Assembly (NCBI GenBank): GCA_024694625.1
Contig: JAILJP010000032.1
Coordinates: forward strand, 16,717 to 80,716
From: Lachnospiraceae bacterium
GTDB lineage: Bacteria > Bacillota > Clostridia > Lachnospirales > Lachnospiraceae
Direction: 5' to 3'
DNA: 64,000 bases
Of the stretch, positions 14,648 to 24,396 are shown in pieces; the stretch's first letter is position 1, and the number at the start of each line of letters is the position of its first letter. Below the pieces are notes generated by a model. It was not told where the DNA came from, made no database searches, and worked only from the letters and a program-made list of their open reading frames with translations. Made by a program: the position numbers and the translations under genes.

Positions 14648-16690
14648 GTGAAAAAAAGTGATGATAAGAGTACTTCTGTAAAGAGAAGTTCGATTAATGC
14701 TAAGATTACAGTATTTTTTGTAATTATTCTTGTGCTGAGTATTTTGATTACAGAGGGTATTGCAATTACAAGAAGTAAGTCAATGATTACAAAGTTGATT
14801 GACTCTACATTAAAGAATGAAGTGTCCACCGACGCAGGTGAGATTAACAGAGAATTGAATTCCACTTTCTACTATTTAAATGGAATTGCTGATTCTGTTG
14901 AAAGTGTAAGTTTTGCTTCAAATGAAGATTTGATGGCATATCTTCAAGGTACCATTAACCGTTATGATATGATTCCTACCGGTGCTTACATCGCCTTAAA
15001 TGACGGAACATTTTTGTATCCTGCAGATGCTTCTTTGGCAGATGGATTCGATGCGACGCAAAAAGACTGGTATAAGCAGGCCCTTGGCTATGACAATAAC
15101 TGGTTTTACTTCTATGATGTTCCTTATTTTGATACGGCGACAGGAGATTTGTGTGCAACCGTTATCCGTCACATTCATTTAAAAGACGGAAGAGAAGGCT
15201 GCTTTGCTGCAGATTTGATGATGGCAACAGCACAGGCTTCCTTAAGTGAAGTTCAGCTTTATGAAAGCGGAAAAGCGATGATGGTTACTGCAGATGGTTT
15301 GATTTTGTCCTATGAAAACAGCGAAGCTTGCGGTTCAAACCTCAGTGATTTTGCTGATGATAAGTTTTTAACCGGCGTTTCCGAAATGCTTTCTGCAGAA
15401 GACGGAGACGTAAAGACAGTTTCTGCCGGCGAAAAATACTATATGAGTTCTTCTACCATTTCCGGTACGGATTGGAAGGTAATTATTTATGCAAAACAGT
15501 CAGAAGTAATGGCTGAATTAAATACCTTGATTTTGATGTTGATTGTATTCTCCTTGATTGCGGTCGTTGTGGTAATTTTGGTAATGAGTCAGTTGTTGAA
15601 GAGAATGATCAAAACACCGGTTACTTCTTTAACTTCAAATATTGAAAAGATTGCCGGCGGTGATTTTACCGTAGATATTACTTCTCAGGGTAACGATGAA
15701 ATCGCTGTTATGAATTCTGCCATGGGAGATTTTGTTTCCTCTATGCGTGGAACCTTAGCTGATATTAAAGATACTGCAGGAAACTTGATGTCAGATGCCA
15801 ACGATTCCAAAACAACAGCAGAATCTTTGGAGATGGCTGCAAACAATCAGTCTGAGTCTATGGATCAGATCCGTGGTACTGTAGAGAATTTGGCAGATGC
15901 CGTAACAGAAGTAGCAGAAAGCGCAACCACTTTGGCACAGACCGTAACAGATGTTACAGAAGGTGAAAAGAAGGTTGAAGAAGCAATGCAAGCCCTTGTA
16001 GTGAAGGCAAACAGCGGACAGAAGGATATGCAGACCGTATCTGAAGGTATGGATGATGTGGTCAATGCCATGGGCGATATGTCCGATGCAGTAGCCAGCG
16101 TGGATGATGCTGCAGATCGAATTACAGAAATCGTAGATATGATTAACTCCATTTCTTCCCAGACAAATCTGTTGTCTTTGAATGCTTCTATTGAAGCTGC
16201 AAGAGCTGGAGAAGCAGGAAGAGGATTTGCTGTAGTTGCATCAGAAATTGGTGACTTGGCGAAAAACTCCGCAGATGCTACAAATCAGATTGCGGAAATC
16301 ATTAAAGATATGTCTACCAGAGTAAAATTGCTTTCTGAAAAATCAGAAACAAACTCTGAGTTAATTAACAACAGTGTGGGCTATGTTACTGCTGCAGCGG
16401 AAACCTTCCGTGAAATTACCGTAGAACTTTCCGATGCATCTGATACTTTGTCTGTAATGGCAACACAGATGGCTACAGTAAATGATGTGGCAACCAGTAT
16501 GGCTTCCATTTCAGAAGAACAGTCTGCTGCTACTCAGGAAATCGCTTCCAATGTGGAATTGGTAACAGAAGCAGCAAAGGGTGTTGCAACTTCCAGTGAA
16601 ACAGTAGCAAATGCAGCTAACTCTGTAGCAGATGCAGTAGACGTTATTCACCAGAATTTGGAAAGATTTACGATTCAGGAAGAAGCGTAA
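14648..16690 (+). CDS. Methyl-accepting chemotaxis protein
   Basis: Transmembrane chemoreceptor, 680 aa, feeding CheA/CheW. First membrane helix at about 22-42, then a Cache-type extracellular sensor (about 45-285, with [13 protein letters not shown] and DWYKQALG), second helix at about 295-320, HAMP domain, and the long coiled-coil signalling domain whose hairpin tip contains [20 protein letters not shown]. Start taken as GTG 14648 behind CAGGAGG. A single-gene unit ending at a terminator. Cache sensors usually bind amino acids or small organics; the ligand is not predictable here. Confidence 0.93.
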   Translation: MKKSDDKSTSVKRSSINAKITVFFVIILVLSILITEGIAITRSKSMITKLIDSTLKNEVSTDAGEINRELNSTFYYLNGIADSVESVSFASNEDLMAYLQGTINRYDMIPTGAYIALNDGTFLYPADASLADGFDATQKDWYKQALGYDNNWFYFYDVPYFDTATGDLCATVIRHIHLKDGREGCFAADLMMATAQASLSEVQLYESGKAMMVTADGLILSYENSEACGSNLSDFADDKFLTGVSEMLSAEDGDVKTVSAGEKYYMSSSTISGTDWKVIIYAKQSEVMAELNTLILMLIVFSLIAVVVVILVMSQLLKRMIKTPVTSLTSNIEKIAGGDFTVDITSQGNDEIAVMNSAMGDFVSSMRGTLADIKDTAGNLMSDANDSKTTAESLEMAANNQSESMDQIRGTVENLADAVTEVAESATTLAQTVTDVTEGEKKVEEAMQALVVKANSGQKDMQTVSEGMDDVVNAMGDMSDAVASVDDAADRITEIVDMINSISSQTNLLSLNASIEAARAGEAGRGFAVVASEIGDLAKNSADATNQIAEIIKDMSTRVKLLSEKSETNSELINNSVGYVTAAAETFREITVELSDASDTLSVMATQMATVNDVATSMASISEEQSAATQEIASNVELVTEAAKGVATSSETVANAANSVADAVDVIHQNLERFTIQEEA

Positions 16691-16733
16691 TTCCAATCTT
16701 ATGTTCCAATAGATTAAAAAGAATATGATTTTT

Positions 16734-16789
16734 ACGGACCCTTTGGGCGTGGTGCCAGTGGATGGCATTGCTGCAAGGGTCCGTTTTTT
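16734..16789 (+). terminator. Terminator after chemoreceptor gene
   Basis: ACGGACCCTT (16734-16743) pairs with AAGGGTCCGT (16775-16784), with an inner TGCCA / TGGCA hairpin, followed by TTTTT. Confidence 0.85.
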
Positions 16790-16802
16790 ATTTGAAAATA
16801 GG

Positions 16803-16873
16803 TTGACAGACATAAAAATCGTGATACAATGAATATATGAACAGATATTCATATGAAAGAGTTTTCATATGAA
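16803..16873 (+). promoter_or_regulatory. Promoter and double palindromic operator of the metal-efflux operon
   Basis: TTGACA at 16803-16808 and TACAAT at 16825-16830 (16-base spacer). Immediately downstream, ATATGAA (16835-16841) and TTCATAT (16848-16854) form a 7-6-7 inverted repeat like the operators of SmtB/ArsR metal sensors. TTCATATGAA then occurs twice (16848-16857 and 16864-16873), giving overlapping palindromes over the transcription start and leader. Confidence 0.8.
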
Positions 16874-16889
16874 TGGAAAGGAAGGTAGT

Positions 16890-17249
16890 ATGGCAATACA
16901 AGATGTAGAACATTGCGAGTGCTCAGAAATTCATCAGAACACCATAGAACAGGTGCTAGAACAGATGCCGGATGAAGACGTGCTTTATGATTTGGCAGAG
17001 CTATTTAAGGTCTTTGGTGATTCCAGCAGAATTCGAATTTTATTTGCACTTTATGGGGCGGATATTTGTGTTTGCGATTTGGCAGAAACTTTAAATATGA
17101 CCCAATCGGCGGTGAGTCATCAGCTGAAGATTTTGAAACAGTCCAAGCTGGTGAACAGTCGAAGAGAAGGAAAGCAGGTTTATTATTTTTTGGCGGATGA
17201 TCACGTACGACGCATCATCGCCCAAGGAATGGAACATGTGACAGAATAG
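16890..17249 (+). CDS. ArsR/SmtB-family metal-responsive repressor
   Basis: Winged-helix repressor, 119 aa from the ATG at 16890 behind GGAAAGGAAGG. The N-terminus has a potential metal ligand set (HCECSEIH). The core matches the ArsR family: LFKVFGDSSRIRILFAL, then the ADICVCDLAETL metal box (ELCVCDL type), the recognition helix TQSAVSHQLKIL, and the GKQVYYFLADDHV wing. This family releases DNA when bound to metals such as cadmium, lead or zinc. It sits directly behind a matching operator and 11 bases before the HMA gene, so it probably represses its own operon. Confidence 0.92.
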   Translation: MAIQDVEHCECSEIHQNTIEQVLEQMPDEDVLYDLAELFKVFGDSSRIRILFALYGADICVCDLAETLNMTQSAVSHQLKILKQSKLVNSRREGKQVYYFLADDHVRRIIAQGMEHVTE

Positions 17250-17260
17250 GAGGAACTATT

Positions 17261-17476
17261 ATGAAAAAGAAATTTAAATGTGAAGTAGATTGCGCAAACT
17301 GCGCTGCAAAAATGGAAGATGCAGGTAAAAAGGTAGAGGGTGTGTTGGATTTGAACATTAATTTTATGACCCAGAAGTTTACCTTGGAAGCAGAGGAAGA
17401 TAAGTTCCAACAGGTATTGGATGAAGTGGTTAAGATCTGTAAAAAAGTTGAACCGGATTTTGAAATTGAGGTATAA
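17261..17476 (+). CDS. Heavy-metal-associated (HMA) domain protein
   Basis: A 71 aa free-standing metallochaperone-like domain. The metal-binding motif is DCANC (Cys11, Cys14), preceded by Cys7, in the usual beta-alpha-beta-beta-alpha-beta arrangement. In many bacteria this domain is the N-terminal part of the P1B ATPase; here it is a separate gene two bases before the ATPase start. It probably delivers metal to the pump or regulates it. Expression should follow the ArsR operator upstream. Confidence 0.85.
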   Translation: MKKKFKCEVDCANCAAKMEDAGKKVEGVLDLNINFMTQKFTLEAEEDKFQQVLDEVVKICKKVEPDFEIEV

Positions 17477-17478
17477 CC

Positions 17479-19356
17479 ATGACAAAAAAGCAAAAAAAAA
17501 TGCGTAACCGAATATTTGTGACTGCTATTTTGTTTGTTGCGTTAACCTTAGGGGAAAAAGTGCTGGGATTGGGGAGCCTCCCTGTATATGTTTTGGCACT
17601 TTTTTATGTGGTCCCCTATTTGATTATTGGATATGACGTTATCCGAAAAGCAGCGATTAACATTTCGCACGGTCAGGTCTTTGACGAGAATTTTCTTATG
17701 ATGATTGCCACCTTTGCGGCCTTTGCCATTGGGGAATATGATGAGGCTTTGGCAGTGATGCTCTTTTATCAAATCGGAGAACTGTTCCAGGGATATGCTG
17801 TGGGGAAAAGTCGTCAGTCCATTACGGAAATGATGAGCATTGCTCCGGAATATGCCAATTTGGAAACAGACAATGGTTTGGAAGAAGTGGATCCGGATGA
17901 TGTGGAATTGGGAAGCATCATAGTGGTAAAGCCGGGAGAAAAAATCCCATTGGACGGTGTTGTGGTGGAAGGAGATTCCTTCGTGGATACTGCGGCCCTT
18001 ACCGGTGAATCGGTGCCTCGACATGTGGGAGTGGAGGATGATGTGATTTCCGGTTGTGTCAATGGAGAAGGGACACTTCGTATCCGTACCACAAAGGTAT
18101 ACGACGACTCCACTGTGGCAAAGATTTTGGAACTGGTGGAAAATGCCTCATCCAAGAAGGCGAGATTGGAAAACTTTATTACCAGATTTGCAAAGTACTA
18201 TACTCCTGTGGTGACCATCGGTGCCTTGCTTTTGGCTGTGTTGCCACCTTTGGTTTTAGGCGGCGGTGCTTTGGTTTGGTTTAATTGGATTAAAAGAGCA
18301 TGTATCTTTTTAATTGTTTCCTGTCCCTGTGCGCTGGTGATTTCAGTTCCTTTGGGATTTTTCGGAGGAATCGGAGCCTCTTCCAAACTTGGTGTTTTGG
18401 TAAAAGGAAGCAACTATTTGGAAGCCATCTCCCAGATGACAACGGTGGTTATGGATAAAACCGGAACTTTAACCAAGGGAAATTTTGTGGTATCTCAAAT
18501 CTATCCCGCAGGAGAAACTTCCAGAGAAGCATTGTTGGAATTGGCGGCATATGGAGAGGCCTATTCCAATCATCCCATTGCAAAGTCTATTGCCAGTGCC
18601 TATGGAAAAGAGGTGGAAATTTCCCGCCTTTTGGAGCATAAGGAAGTGCCCGGACATGGGATTGAGGTTTTGCTGGACGGTGAAAAATTGCTGGTGGGAA
18701 ATGCAAAACTGTTAAAATTACACGGGATTTCTTTTGAAGAATGCTTCGATGTGGGAACGGTGGTATATGTTTCCTATAACGGAATTTTTGCCGGAAGTCT
18801 TGTGATTTCCGATGAGGTAAAGAGTGGTGCAAAAGAAGGAATTTCCCAAATGAAAGCAGCGGGAATCGAAACCACCATTATGCTTACCGGTGACCGTACT
18901 TCCACTGCAGAGGCTGTGGCAAAAGAATTGGGCATTGACGAAGTAAGAAGTGAGCTTTTGCCTGGGGATAAAGTGGATGCTATGGAAGAAATTTTGTCAC
19001 AGAATGCTGAGGGAAAAGTTGGTTTCGTGGGAGACGGAATCAATGATGCGCCGGTATTGATGCGTGCTGATGTGGGAATCGCCATGGGCTCTTTGGGAAG
19101 CGATGCGGCCATTGAAGCGGCAGACATTGTGATTATGGATGATGACATTCGAAAGATTTCCGATGTTGTGTTTATTGCAAAAAAGACCCTTCGCATTGTG
19201 AAGGAAAATATTTGGTTTGCCATTGGAGTAAAAGTACTGGTTCTTGTTTTGGGAGCGTTAGGTCTTGCCAATATGTGGGAAGCGGTATTTGCCGATGTGG
19301 GCGTGGCAGTGATTGCGATTTTGAATTCCATGCGTGCACTGAACTATAAAAAATAA
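17479..19356 (+). CDS. P1B-type heavy-metal-exporting ATPase (Zn/Cd/Pb class)
   Basis: Membrane pump of 625 aa exporting divalent soft metals. It shows SCPCALVIS in the sixth metal-path helix, the phosphorylation site DKTGTLTKG, SNHPIAKSI, TGDRTSTAEAVAKELGI and GDGINDAPVL. The last helix carries an ADVGVAVIAILNSMRAL segment whose Asp is characteristic of ZntA/CadA rather than copper pumps. There is no N-terminal HMA domain; it is encoded by the preceding gene. Third gene of an arsR-HMA-pump operon that ends in a terminator at 19384-19420. Substrate assignment rests on the CPC/Asp signature and the repressor family. Confidence 0.92.
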   Translation: MTKKQKKMRNRIFVTAILFVALTLGEKVLGLGSLPVYVLALFYVVPYLIIGYDVIRKAAINISHGQVFDENFLMMIATFAAFAIGEYDEALAVMLFYQIGELFQGYAVGKSRQSITEMMSIAPEYANLETDNGLEEVDPDDVELGSIIVVKPGEKIPLDGVVVEGDSFVDTAALTGESVPRHVGVEDDVISGCVNGEGTLRIRTTKVYDDSTVAKILELVENASSKKARLENFITRFAKYYTPVVTIGALLLAVLPPLVLGGGALVWFNWIKRACIFLIVSCPCALVISVPLGFFGGIGASSKLGVLVKGSNYLEAISQMTTVVMDKTGTLTKGNFVVSQIYPAGETSREALLELAAYGEAYSNHPIAKSIASAYGKEVEISRLLEHKEVPGHGIEVLLDGEKLLVGNAKLLKLHGISFEECFDVGTVVYVSYNGIFAGSLVISDEVKSGAKEGISQMKAAGIETTIMLTGDRTSTAEAVAKELGIDEVRSELLPGDKVDAMEEILSQNAEGKVGFVGDGINDAPVLMRADVGIAMGSLGSDAAIEAADIVIMDDDIRKISDVVFIAKKTLRIVKENIWFAIGVKVLVLVLGALGLANMWEAVFADVGVAVIAILNSMRALNYKK

Positions 19357-19383
19357 ATTTTTGTATAGCCATAAAGAGAAAGA

Positions 19384-19420
19384 AAAGCTACAACGAATAA
19401 GGTTTGTTGTGGCTTTTTTT
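19384..19420 (+). terminator. Terminator after the metal-efflux operon
   Basis: AAGCTACAAC pairs with GTTGTGGCTT around a loop, followed by TTTTTTT. Confidence 0.8.
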
Positions 19421-19502
19421 GTGCTTTCGTAGTATATTATAAAAGCAAGACTGTATCATCGGTCTAATAGTGGCTTGGATGGGCTTGATGGGGGAAGAAG
19501 TT

Positions 19503-21203
19503 ATGGAAACAAAAAAACATAAGGTATTGGTGATTGATGACTCTATTACCAATAGAGAGATTTTAAAATCGATTCTCTGTGATGAAGTTGATGTGGTGGA
19601 ATTTGACAACGGACGCGACGCTGTCGATTACCTAATGGATAATTTTTATGATTTCGATTTAGTGCTTTTGGATTTGGTTATGCCGGAGATGAATGGCTTC
19701 GAAGTATTGAAGTTTATGAAGCATAAGCACATGATTGATTATTTGCCGGTAATTATGATTTCCGCAGATGATGAAGAACGAAACGTAGAATATGCCTTTG
19801 ATTTGGGTGCCATAGATTTTATCAGCAGACCTTTTTCTGAGCGAATAGTACTTCGCCGGGTGCTGACTACCATTTCTTTGTTTGAAAAGCAAAAAGAACT
19901 GATCAAGCAAATCGATCGACAGTTTAAAGCGGATGACCAAAAAGTGGATGAGTTGACAGGACTGGATTATAAACAAAGTTTCTATAATAAAGTTTATACT
20001 CATTTGCAAAACCGGGGGGAGGACGCTTTGTGGATGGTGGCTATTGACATTGACCATTTTAAGTTATTTAATAACTTCTATGGCTGGGAAAAAGGAGACC
20101 AGTATCTTCGTGTTTTGGGAAGATATTTAAAAGAGTTTACCCGCCGACACGGAGGCATTGCCGGTTATCTGGGCGGTGATGATTTTGCAGTGCTTTGTCC
20201 GAAGAATCGCTCCGTTTTGGATGATTTAAAACGCCGTATGCAAACGGATTTGGATCGGGACAAAAACTTTGGAATCGGATTCGGACCAAAGTTTGGGTTC
20301 TATGAAATAGAAGACCCTACAGAAACCGTAGAAAAAATCTACAACAATGCAGTGATTGCCTTATCTACCATTTCGGGAGACTATACAAGACACATCGCCT
20401 GGTACGATTCTTCCATGATGGGACAGTTACAGACAGAATACGAATTATTGTCGGATATTCGCAGAGGCGTAGAAGAAAAAGAATTCTTTGCCTTTTTGCA
20501 GCCCAAGGTAAATATGAGAACCGGTGAAGTGATTGGTTCGGAAGCCTTGGCCAGATGGTATCACAAAGAAAAGGGCGTGGTTCCTCCTGGTGCCTTCATT
20601 CCTATATTGGAGGGAACCGGATTTGTTTCCACTGTGGACAAATGTATTTGGAAATACACCTTGGATTGGTTAAAGGATATTACAGAGAGGGGATTAAAAC
20701 CTTTACCTGTTTCCATAAATGTTTCGAGAGCTGATTTTTATGCTATGAGCGTTTCGAAGTTTTTGGTGAAAGCCTGTGATGAAAGAAACCTGCCTCATGA
20801 CTTGATTCAGATAGAAATCACAGAAAGCTCTTATATAGAAGATTATATTATGATTGAGGAGGAAGTGGAGAAACTTCACGAAGCCGGATTTAAGGTTTTG
20901 ATGGATGATTTTGGAAGCGGATATTCCTCACTAAATGCGTTGAAAAACATGAATATCGATATGTTAAAGATCGATATGAAATTCTTGGATTTGAATAACG
21001 ATAATACGACCAAAGGAATAGGAATTCTTGAAGGGGTATTAAATATGGCTGAGCTGTTGAAACTTCCCACCATTGTTGAGGGAGTGGAGACACAGGAACA
21101 GTCGGAATTTTTAATGAAAAACGGCTGCGATATAGCACAAGGATATTATTACTATCACCCCATGCCCTGTGAAGAATTCGAAAAACTTTTGGGAAAGAAA
21201 TAA
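19503..21203 (+). CDS. Response regulator with GGDEF-like and EAL domains
   Basis: Cyclic di-GMP signalling protein, 566 aa from ATG 19503 behind GGGGGAAGAAG. Receiver domain 1-125 with acidic residues at 12-13 and phosphorylatable Asp57 (VLLDLVMPEMNG); GGDEF-like domain about 150-310 with YLGGDDFAVL, a variant of the active site; EAL domain about 320-560 with SEALARW, DDFGSGYSSL and EGVETQEQ, the set needed for phosphodiesterase activity. So it probably degrades c-di-GMP under control of a phosphorylation signal, while the GGDDF may act as GTP sensor or weak cyclase. No kinase is adjacent. It ends 16 bases before nadA. Confidence 0.9.
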   Translation: METKKHKVLVIDDSITNREILKSILCDEVDVVEFDNGRDAVDYLMDNFYDFDLVLLDLVMPEMNGFEVLKFMKHKHMIDYLPVIMISADDEERNVEYAFDLGAIDFISRPFSERIVLRRVLTTISLFEKQKELIKQIDRQFKADDQKVDELTGLDYKQSFYNKVYTHLQNRGEDALWMVAIDIDHFKLFNNFYGWEKGDQYLRVLGRYLKEFTRRHGGIAGYLGGDDFAVLCPKNRSVLDDLKRRMQTDLDRDKNFGIGFGPKFGFYEIEDPTETVEKIYNNAVIALSTISGDYTRHIAWYDSSMMGQLQTEYELLSDIRRGVEEKEFFAFLQPKVNMRTGEVIGSEALARWYHKEKGVVPPGAFIPILEGTGFVSTVDKCIWKYTLDWLKDITERGLKPLPVSINVSRADFYAMSVSKFLVKACDERNLPHDLIQIEITESSYIEDYIMIEEEVEKLHEAGFKVLMDDFGSGYSSLNALKNMNIDMLKIDMKFLDLNNDNTTKGIGILEGVLNMAELLKLPTIVEGVETQEQSEFLMKNGCDIAQGYYYYHPMPCEEFEKLLGKK

Positions 21204-21219
21204 AGGAGATTAATCTTAA

Positions 21220-22134
21220 ATGTCAAACTTGAATCTTGGGGATGAAATCATCAGACTGAAAGAAGAAAGAAATGCTGTCATCATGTGCCATTACTACGTG
21301 CAGGATGAAGTACAGGATTTTGCTGATTATATAGGTGATTCCTTTTTCTTAAGCCGAAAGGCTACTGAAATTGAAACTGATGTGATTGTCCTTTGTGGAG
21401 TTCGCTTTATGGGCGAAAGTGCAAAGGCTTTAAATCCCGGAAAAGTAGTACTTTTACCCGCAGAAGATGCGGATTGTCCTATGGCGCACATGGCTACGGT
21501 GGAATCTGTGGAAGAAGTTCGCAAGAACTATGATGATGTGGCAGTGGTATGCTATGTAAACTCCACAGCAGAATTAAAAGCCGTAAGTGATGTTTGTGTT
21601 ACCAGTGCCAATGCTTTAAAGATTGTATCTCGTTTGCCCCAAAAGAATATTTTCTTTATCCCGGATCAAAACCTTGCACATTATATTGCAGAGCGTTTAC
21701 CGGAGAAGAATTTTATCTTTAATGACGGATATTGTCATGTACATCATAAGATTACAAAAGAGGATATTTTGGAAGCAAAGGAGAAACACCCCAATGCTCA
21801 GGTGGTAGTTCATCCTGAATGTAAGGCAGAGGTGTGTCAGTTGGCAGATTATATTGGAAGTACCTCCGGTATTATTCAATATGTCAAAAACTCCGACTGC
21901 GAAGAATTTATCGTTGTAACCGAGATGGGTGTATTGTATGAGTTGGGCTTACAGGCTCCCGGTAAGAAGTTTTATACCACCGGGGTTACACAGGTTTGCC
22001 CCAATATGAAAAAAATCACGCTGGAAAAAGTTTATCAGGCGTTGAAAAATATGGAACCTAGGGTAGAGATGGCAGAAGATCTGATGATCGGTGCCAGAAA
22101 ACCTATGGAAAAAATGCTGGATTTGGCTAAATAA
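21220..22134 (+). CDS. nadA: Quinolinate synthase A
   Basis: Makes quinolinate from iminoaspartate and dihydroxyacetone phosphate in de novo NAD synthesis, using a [4Fe-4S] cluster. The 304 aa protein has the expected cysteines in LCGVRFMGES, HPECKAEV and TGVTQVCPNM, and YIGSTSGI. Start ATG 21220 follows AAAGGAGATT. It is the first gene of nadABC but only 16 bases after the c-di-GMP gene, with no terminator between, so read-through from that gene is likely. Length is normal for the short bacterial type. Confidence 0.95.
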   Translation: MSNLNLGDEIIRLKEERNAVIMCHYYVQDEVQDFADYIGDSFFLSRKATEIETDVIVLCGVRFMGESAKALNPGKVVLLPAEDADCPMAHMATVESVEEVRKNYDDVAVVCYVNSTAELKAVSDVCVTSANALKIVSRLPQKNIFFIPDQNLAHYIAERLPEKNFIFNDGYCHVHHKITKEDILEAKEKHPNAQVVVHPECKAEVCQLADYIGSTSGIIQYVKNSDCEEFIVVTEMGVLYELGLQAPGKKFYTTGVTQVCPNMKKITLEKVYQALKNMEPRVEMAEDLMIGARKPMEKMLDLAK

Positions 22135-22150
22135 TCGAAAGAAGAGACAT

Positions 22151-23500
22151 ATGAATAACTATTACGATGTAGTCATTGTGGGCTGTGGAGTGGCCGGATG
22201 TTTTGCCGCACTTCATTTACCGAAGAATACATCAATTTTAATGATCACAAAAAGTGATTTGGAGGAAAGTGATTCCTTTCTTGCGCAAGGGGGAATTTGC
22301 GTCCTAAAAAACGAGGGCGACTATGATTCTTTCTTTGAGGATACTATGCGCGCCGGTCATTATGAGAACCGGAAGGAATCTGTGGATATGATGATTCGTT
22401 CTTCCAGATCCGTTATTAATGAGTTGATTTCCCATGGAGTTGACTTTGAACGGGAAAATGGAGAACTGTTATATACCAGAGAAGGTGCCCATTCTACCAA
22501 TCGCATCCTTTATCATGAGGATATTACGGGCAAGGCCATTACCTCTGTTCTTTTGGAACGGGTAAAGGAACTTCAAAATGTTTCCTTATTGGATCATACC
22601 ACCATGATTGATATTTTATGTCATGATAATCGTTGTGACGGTATCTTGTTGCGCCAAAAAGACGGACGATTAAAACCGGTGATGTGTTCCCATATGCTTT
22701 GGGCATGCGGAGGAATCGGTGGTATTTTTGATAACTCCACAAACTTCCCTCACTTAACAGGAGATGCTTTGGCTCTTTCCCTTCGCCATGGCATTCGTTT
22801 GGAAAATGTGGATTATGTTCAGATTCACCCCACCACCTTGTATTCCAAGAAAAAGGAACGTAGATTTTTGATTTCCGAATCCTGTAGAGGAGAAGGAGCA
22901 AAGCTTCGGGATCAAAACGGAAAGCGCTTTGCAAATGAACTTTTGCCAAGAGATGTTTTGACCGGAGAGATACGTGCCCAGATGCAAAAAGAAGGAAGCG
23001 ACTTCGTGTGGCTTGATTTTACCGGAATTACAGATCTTGACGTAACCAAACGTTTTCCTAACATTTACAAGAAGTGTTTGGAAGAAGGATACGATATTAC
23101 CAAGGATTGCATTCCTGTAGTTCCTGCCCAGCACTATTTTATGGGCGGTGTTTATGTGGATTTGGACGGATTGACGTCTATGAAGCATTTGTATGCTGCA
23201 GGGGAGACCTGCTGTAACGGAGTTCACGGCAGAAACAGACTGGCCAGCAATTCTTTGTTGGAAAGTTTGGTATTTGCAAAAAATGCAGCCAATCATATGA
23301 AGAAAACCGATGAAGACTGGGGTGCAGAGCATCGCAGATATCATCTTATGGATGTAGCGGATTTGCCCTTAGGTGAAATCTTGGAACGTTATGATATCGA
23401 TTTAAAAGAATACGAAGATTTGAATCGATATTTTGATGAGAACAAAGCCATGATTTGGGGAGAAATCCATAAAGAAGAAAAGGAGAGAAAAGCCTTATGA
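22151..23500 (+). CDS. nadB: L-aspartate oxidase
   Basis: Flavoenzyme that oxidises aspartate to iminoaspartate, the substrate of NadA. The 449 aa protein starts with an FAD-binding GxGxxG region (IVGCGVAGCFAALHL), and has LAQGGICVL, HEDITGKAI, and the conserved end motif GVHGRNRLASNSLLESLVFA. It is shorter than the roughly 540 aa enterobacterial enzyme, lacking much of the C-terminal helical domain, as is common in Clostridia. In anaerobes fumarate or another acceptor replaces oxygen. Start ATG 22151 has a GAAAGAAGAG site 16 bases after nadA. It overlaps nadC by four bases (ATGA). Confidence 0.93.
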   Translation: MNNYYDVVIVGCGVAGCFAALHLPKNTSILMITKSDLEESDSFLAQGGICVLKNEGDYDSFFEDTMRAGHYENRKESVDMMIRSSRSVINELISHGVDFERENGELLYTREGAHSTNRILYHEDITGKAITSVLLERVKELQNVSLLDHTTMIDILCHDNRCDGILLRQKDGRLKPVMCSHMLWACGGIGGIFDNSTNFPHLTGDALALSLRHGIRLENVDYVQIHPTTLYSKKKERRFLISESCRGEGAKLRDQNGKRFANELLPRDVLTGEIRAQMQKEGSDFVWLDFTGITDLDVTKRFPNIYKKCLEEGYDITKDCIPVVPAQHYFMGGVYVDLDGLTSMKHLYAAGETCCNGVHGRNRLASNSLLESLVFAKNAANHMKKTDEDWGAEHRRYHLMDVADLPLGEILERYDIDLKEYEDLNRYFDENKAMIWGEIHKEEKERKAL

Positions 23501-24348
23501 CAGATGTAACAACATTGTTAAATGCAGATCCTTTGATTTTGCAGGCGTTAAGAGAAGATATTTCCAGCGAAGATGTGACAACCAATGCCATTATGCCGGA
23601 AGCAAAAATGGGGGAAGCCCAGTTGATTTGTAAAGAGGACGGTGTGATTGCCGGACTTCCTATTTTTAAACGTACCTTTGAACTTTTAGATGAAGCTACC
23701 GTAGTGGACTTAAAGGTAAAAGACGGAGACGCAGTGAAAAAGGGAGAGCTTCTTGCAGTGGTAAAAGGAGACATTCGTGTTCTTCTTTCCGGTGAACGTA
23801 CCGCGTTAAACTATTTGCAGAGAATGAGTGGAATCGCCACTTATACATCAAAGGTTGCTGTTTTGTTGGAAGGCAGCAAGACAAAGCTTTTGGATACAAG
23901 AAAGACGACACCTAACAACCGTTTGTTTGAAAAATATGCGGTAAAGGTTGGGGGAGGATACAACCATCGTTACAATTTATCAGATGGTGTATTGATCAAA
24001 GACAATCATATCGGCGCAGCAGGAAGCGTTTTTGAAGCGGTTAAAAGAGCAAAGGATTATGCTCCTTTTGTTCGTAAGATTGAAGTTGAAGTGGAAACCC
24101 TTGAAATGGTAAAAGAGGCAGTGGAAGCCGGTGCGGATATTATTATGTTGGATAATATGTCCCATGAACAGATGAAGGAAGCAATTGCCATTATTGACGG
24201 AAGGGCAGAAACTGAGTGTTCCGGAAATATTACCAAGGAAAACGTCAAGGCAATTTCTGATTTGGGTGTGGATTATGTATCTTCCGGTGCATTAACTCAC
24301 TCAGCACCAATTTTGGATGTTTCATTAAAAAATTTACATACAATTTAA
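23497..24348 (+). CDS. nadC: Nicotinate-nucleotide pyrophosphorylase
   Basis: Converts quinolinate and PRPP to nicotinate mononucleotide, completing the shared early part of NAD synthesis. The 283 aa product carries the family pattern: LREDISSEDVTT, ERTALNYLQRMSGIATYT, LLDTRKTTPNNR, KDNHI, and EVEVETLEMVKEAVEAGADIIMLDN. Overlaps nadB by ATGA, indicating coupling. The gap of 48 bases to the following lipoprotein gene has no terminator, only a small CTGT/ACAG stem, so the ABC importer genes are probably in the same transcript. Confidence 0.95.
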   Translation: MTDVTTLLNADPLILQALREDISSEDVTTNAIMPEAKMGEAQLICKEDGVIAGLPIFKRTFELLDEATVVDLKVKDGDAVKKGELLAVVKGDIRVLLSGERTALNYLQRMSGIATYTSKVAVLLEGSKTKLLDTRKTTPNNRLFEKYAVKVGGGYNHRYNLSDGVLIKDNHIGAAGSVFEAVKRAKDYAPFVRKIEVEVETLEMVKEAVEAGADIIMLDNMSHEQMKEAIAIIDGRAETECSGNITKENVKAISDLGVDYVSSGALTHSAPILDVSLKNLHTI

Positions 24349-24396
24349 TGGAATGCTGTAGCAATACAGAGGAAAGAAGAAAAAGGAGAAATCAAC

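Noticed and set aside
18054-18413. Alternative frames inside the P1B ATPase and other large genes
   Set aside because: They are shadows of strongly supported genes, without ribosome sites or conserved motifs.
24349-24396. T-box or other riboswitch ahead of the TrpX-like importer
   Set aside because: The gap after nadC is only 48 bases, with no room for a T-box and no terminator.
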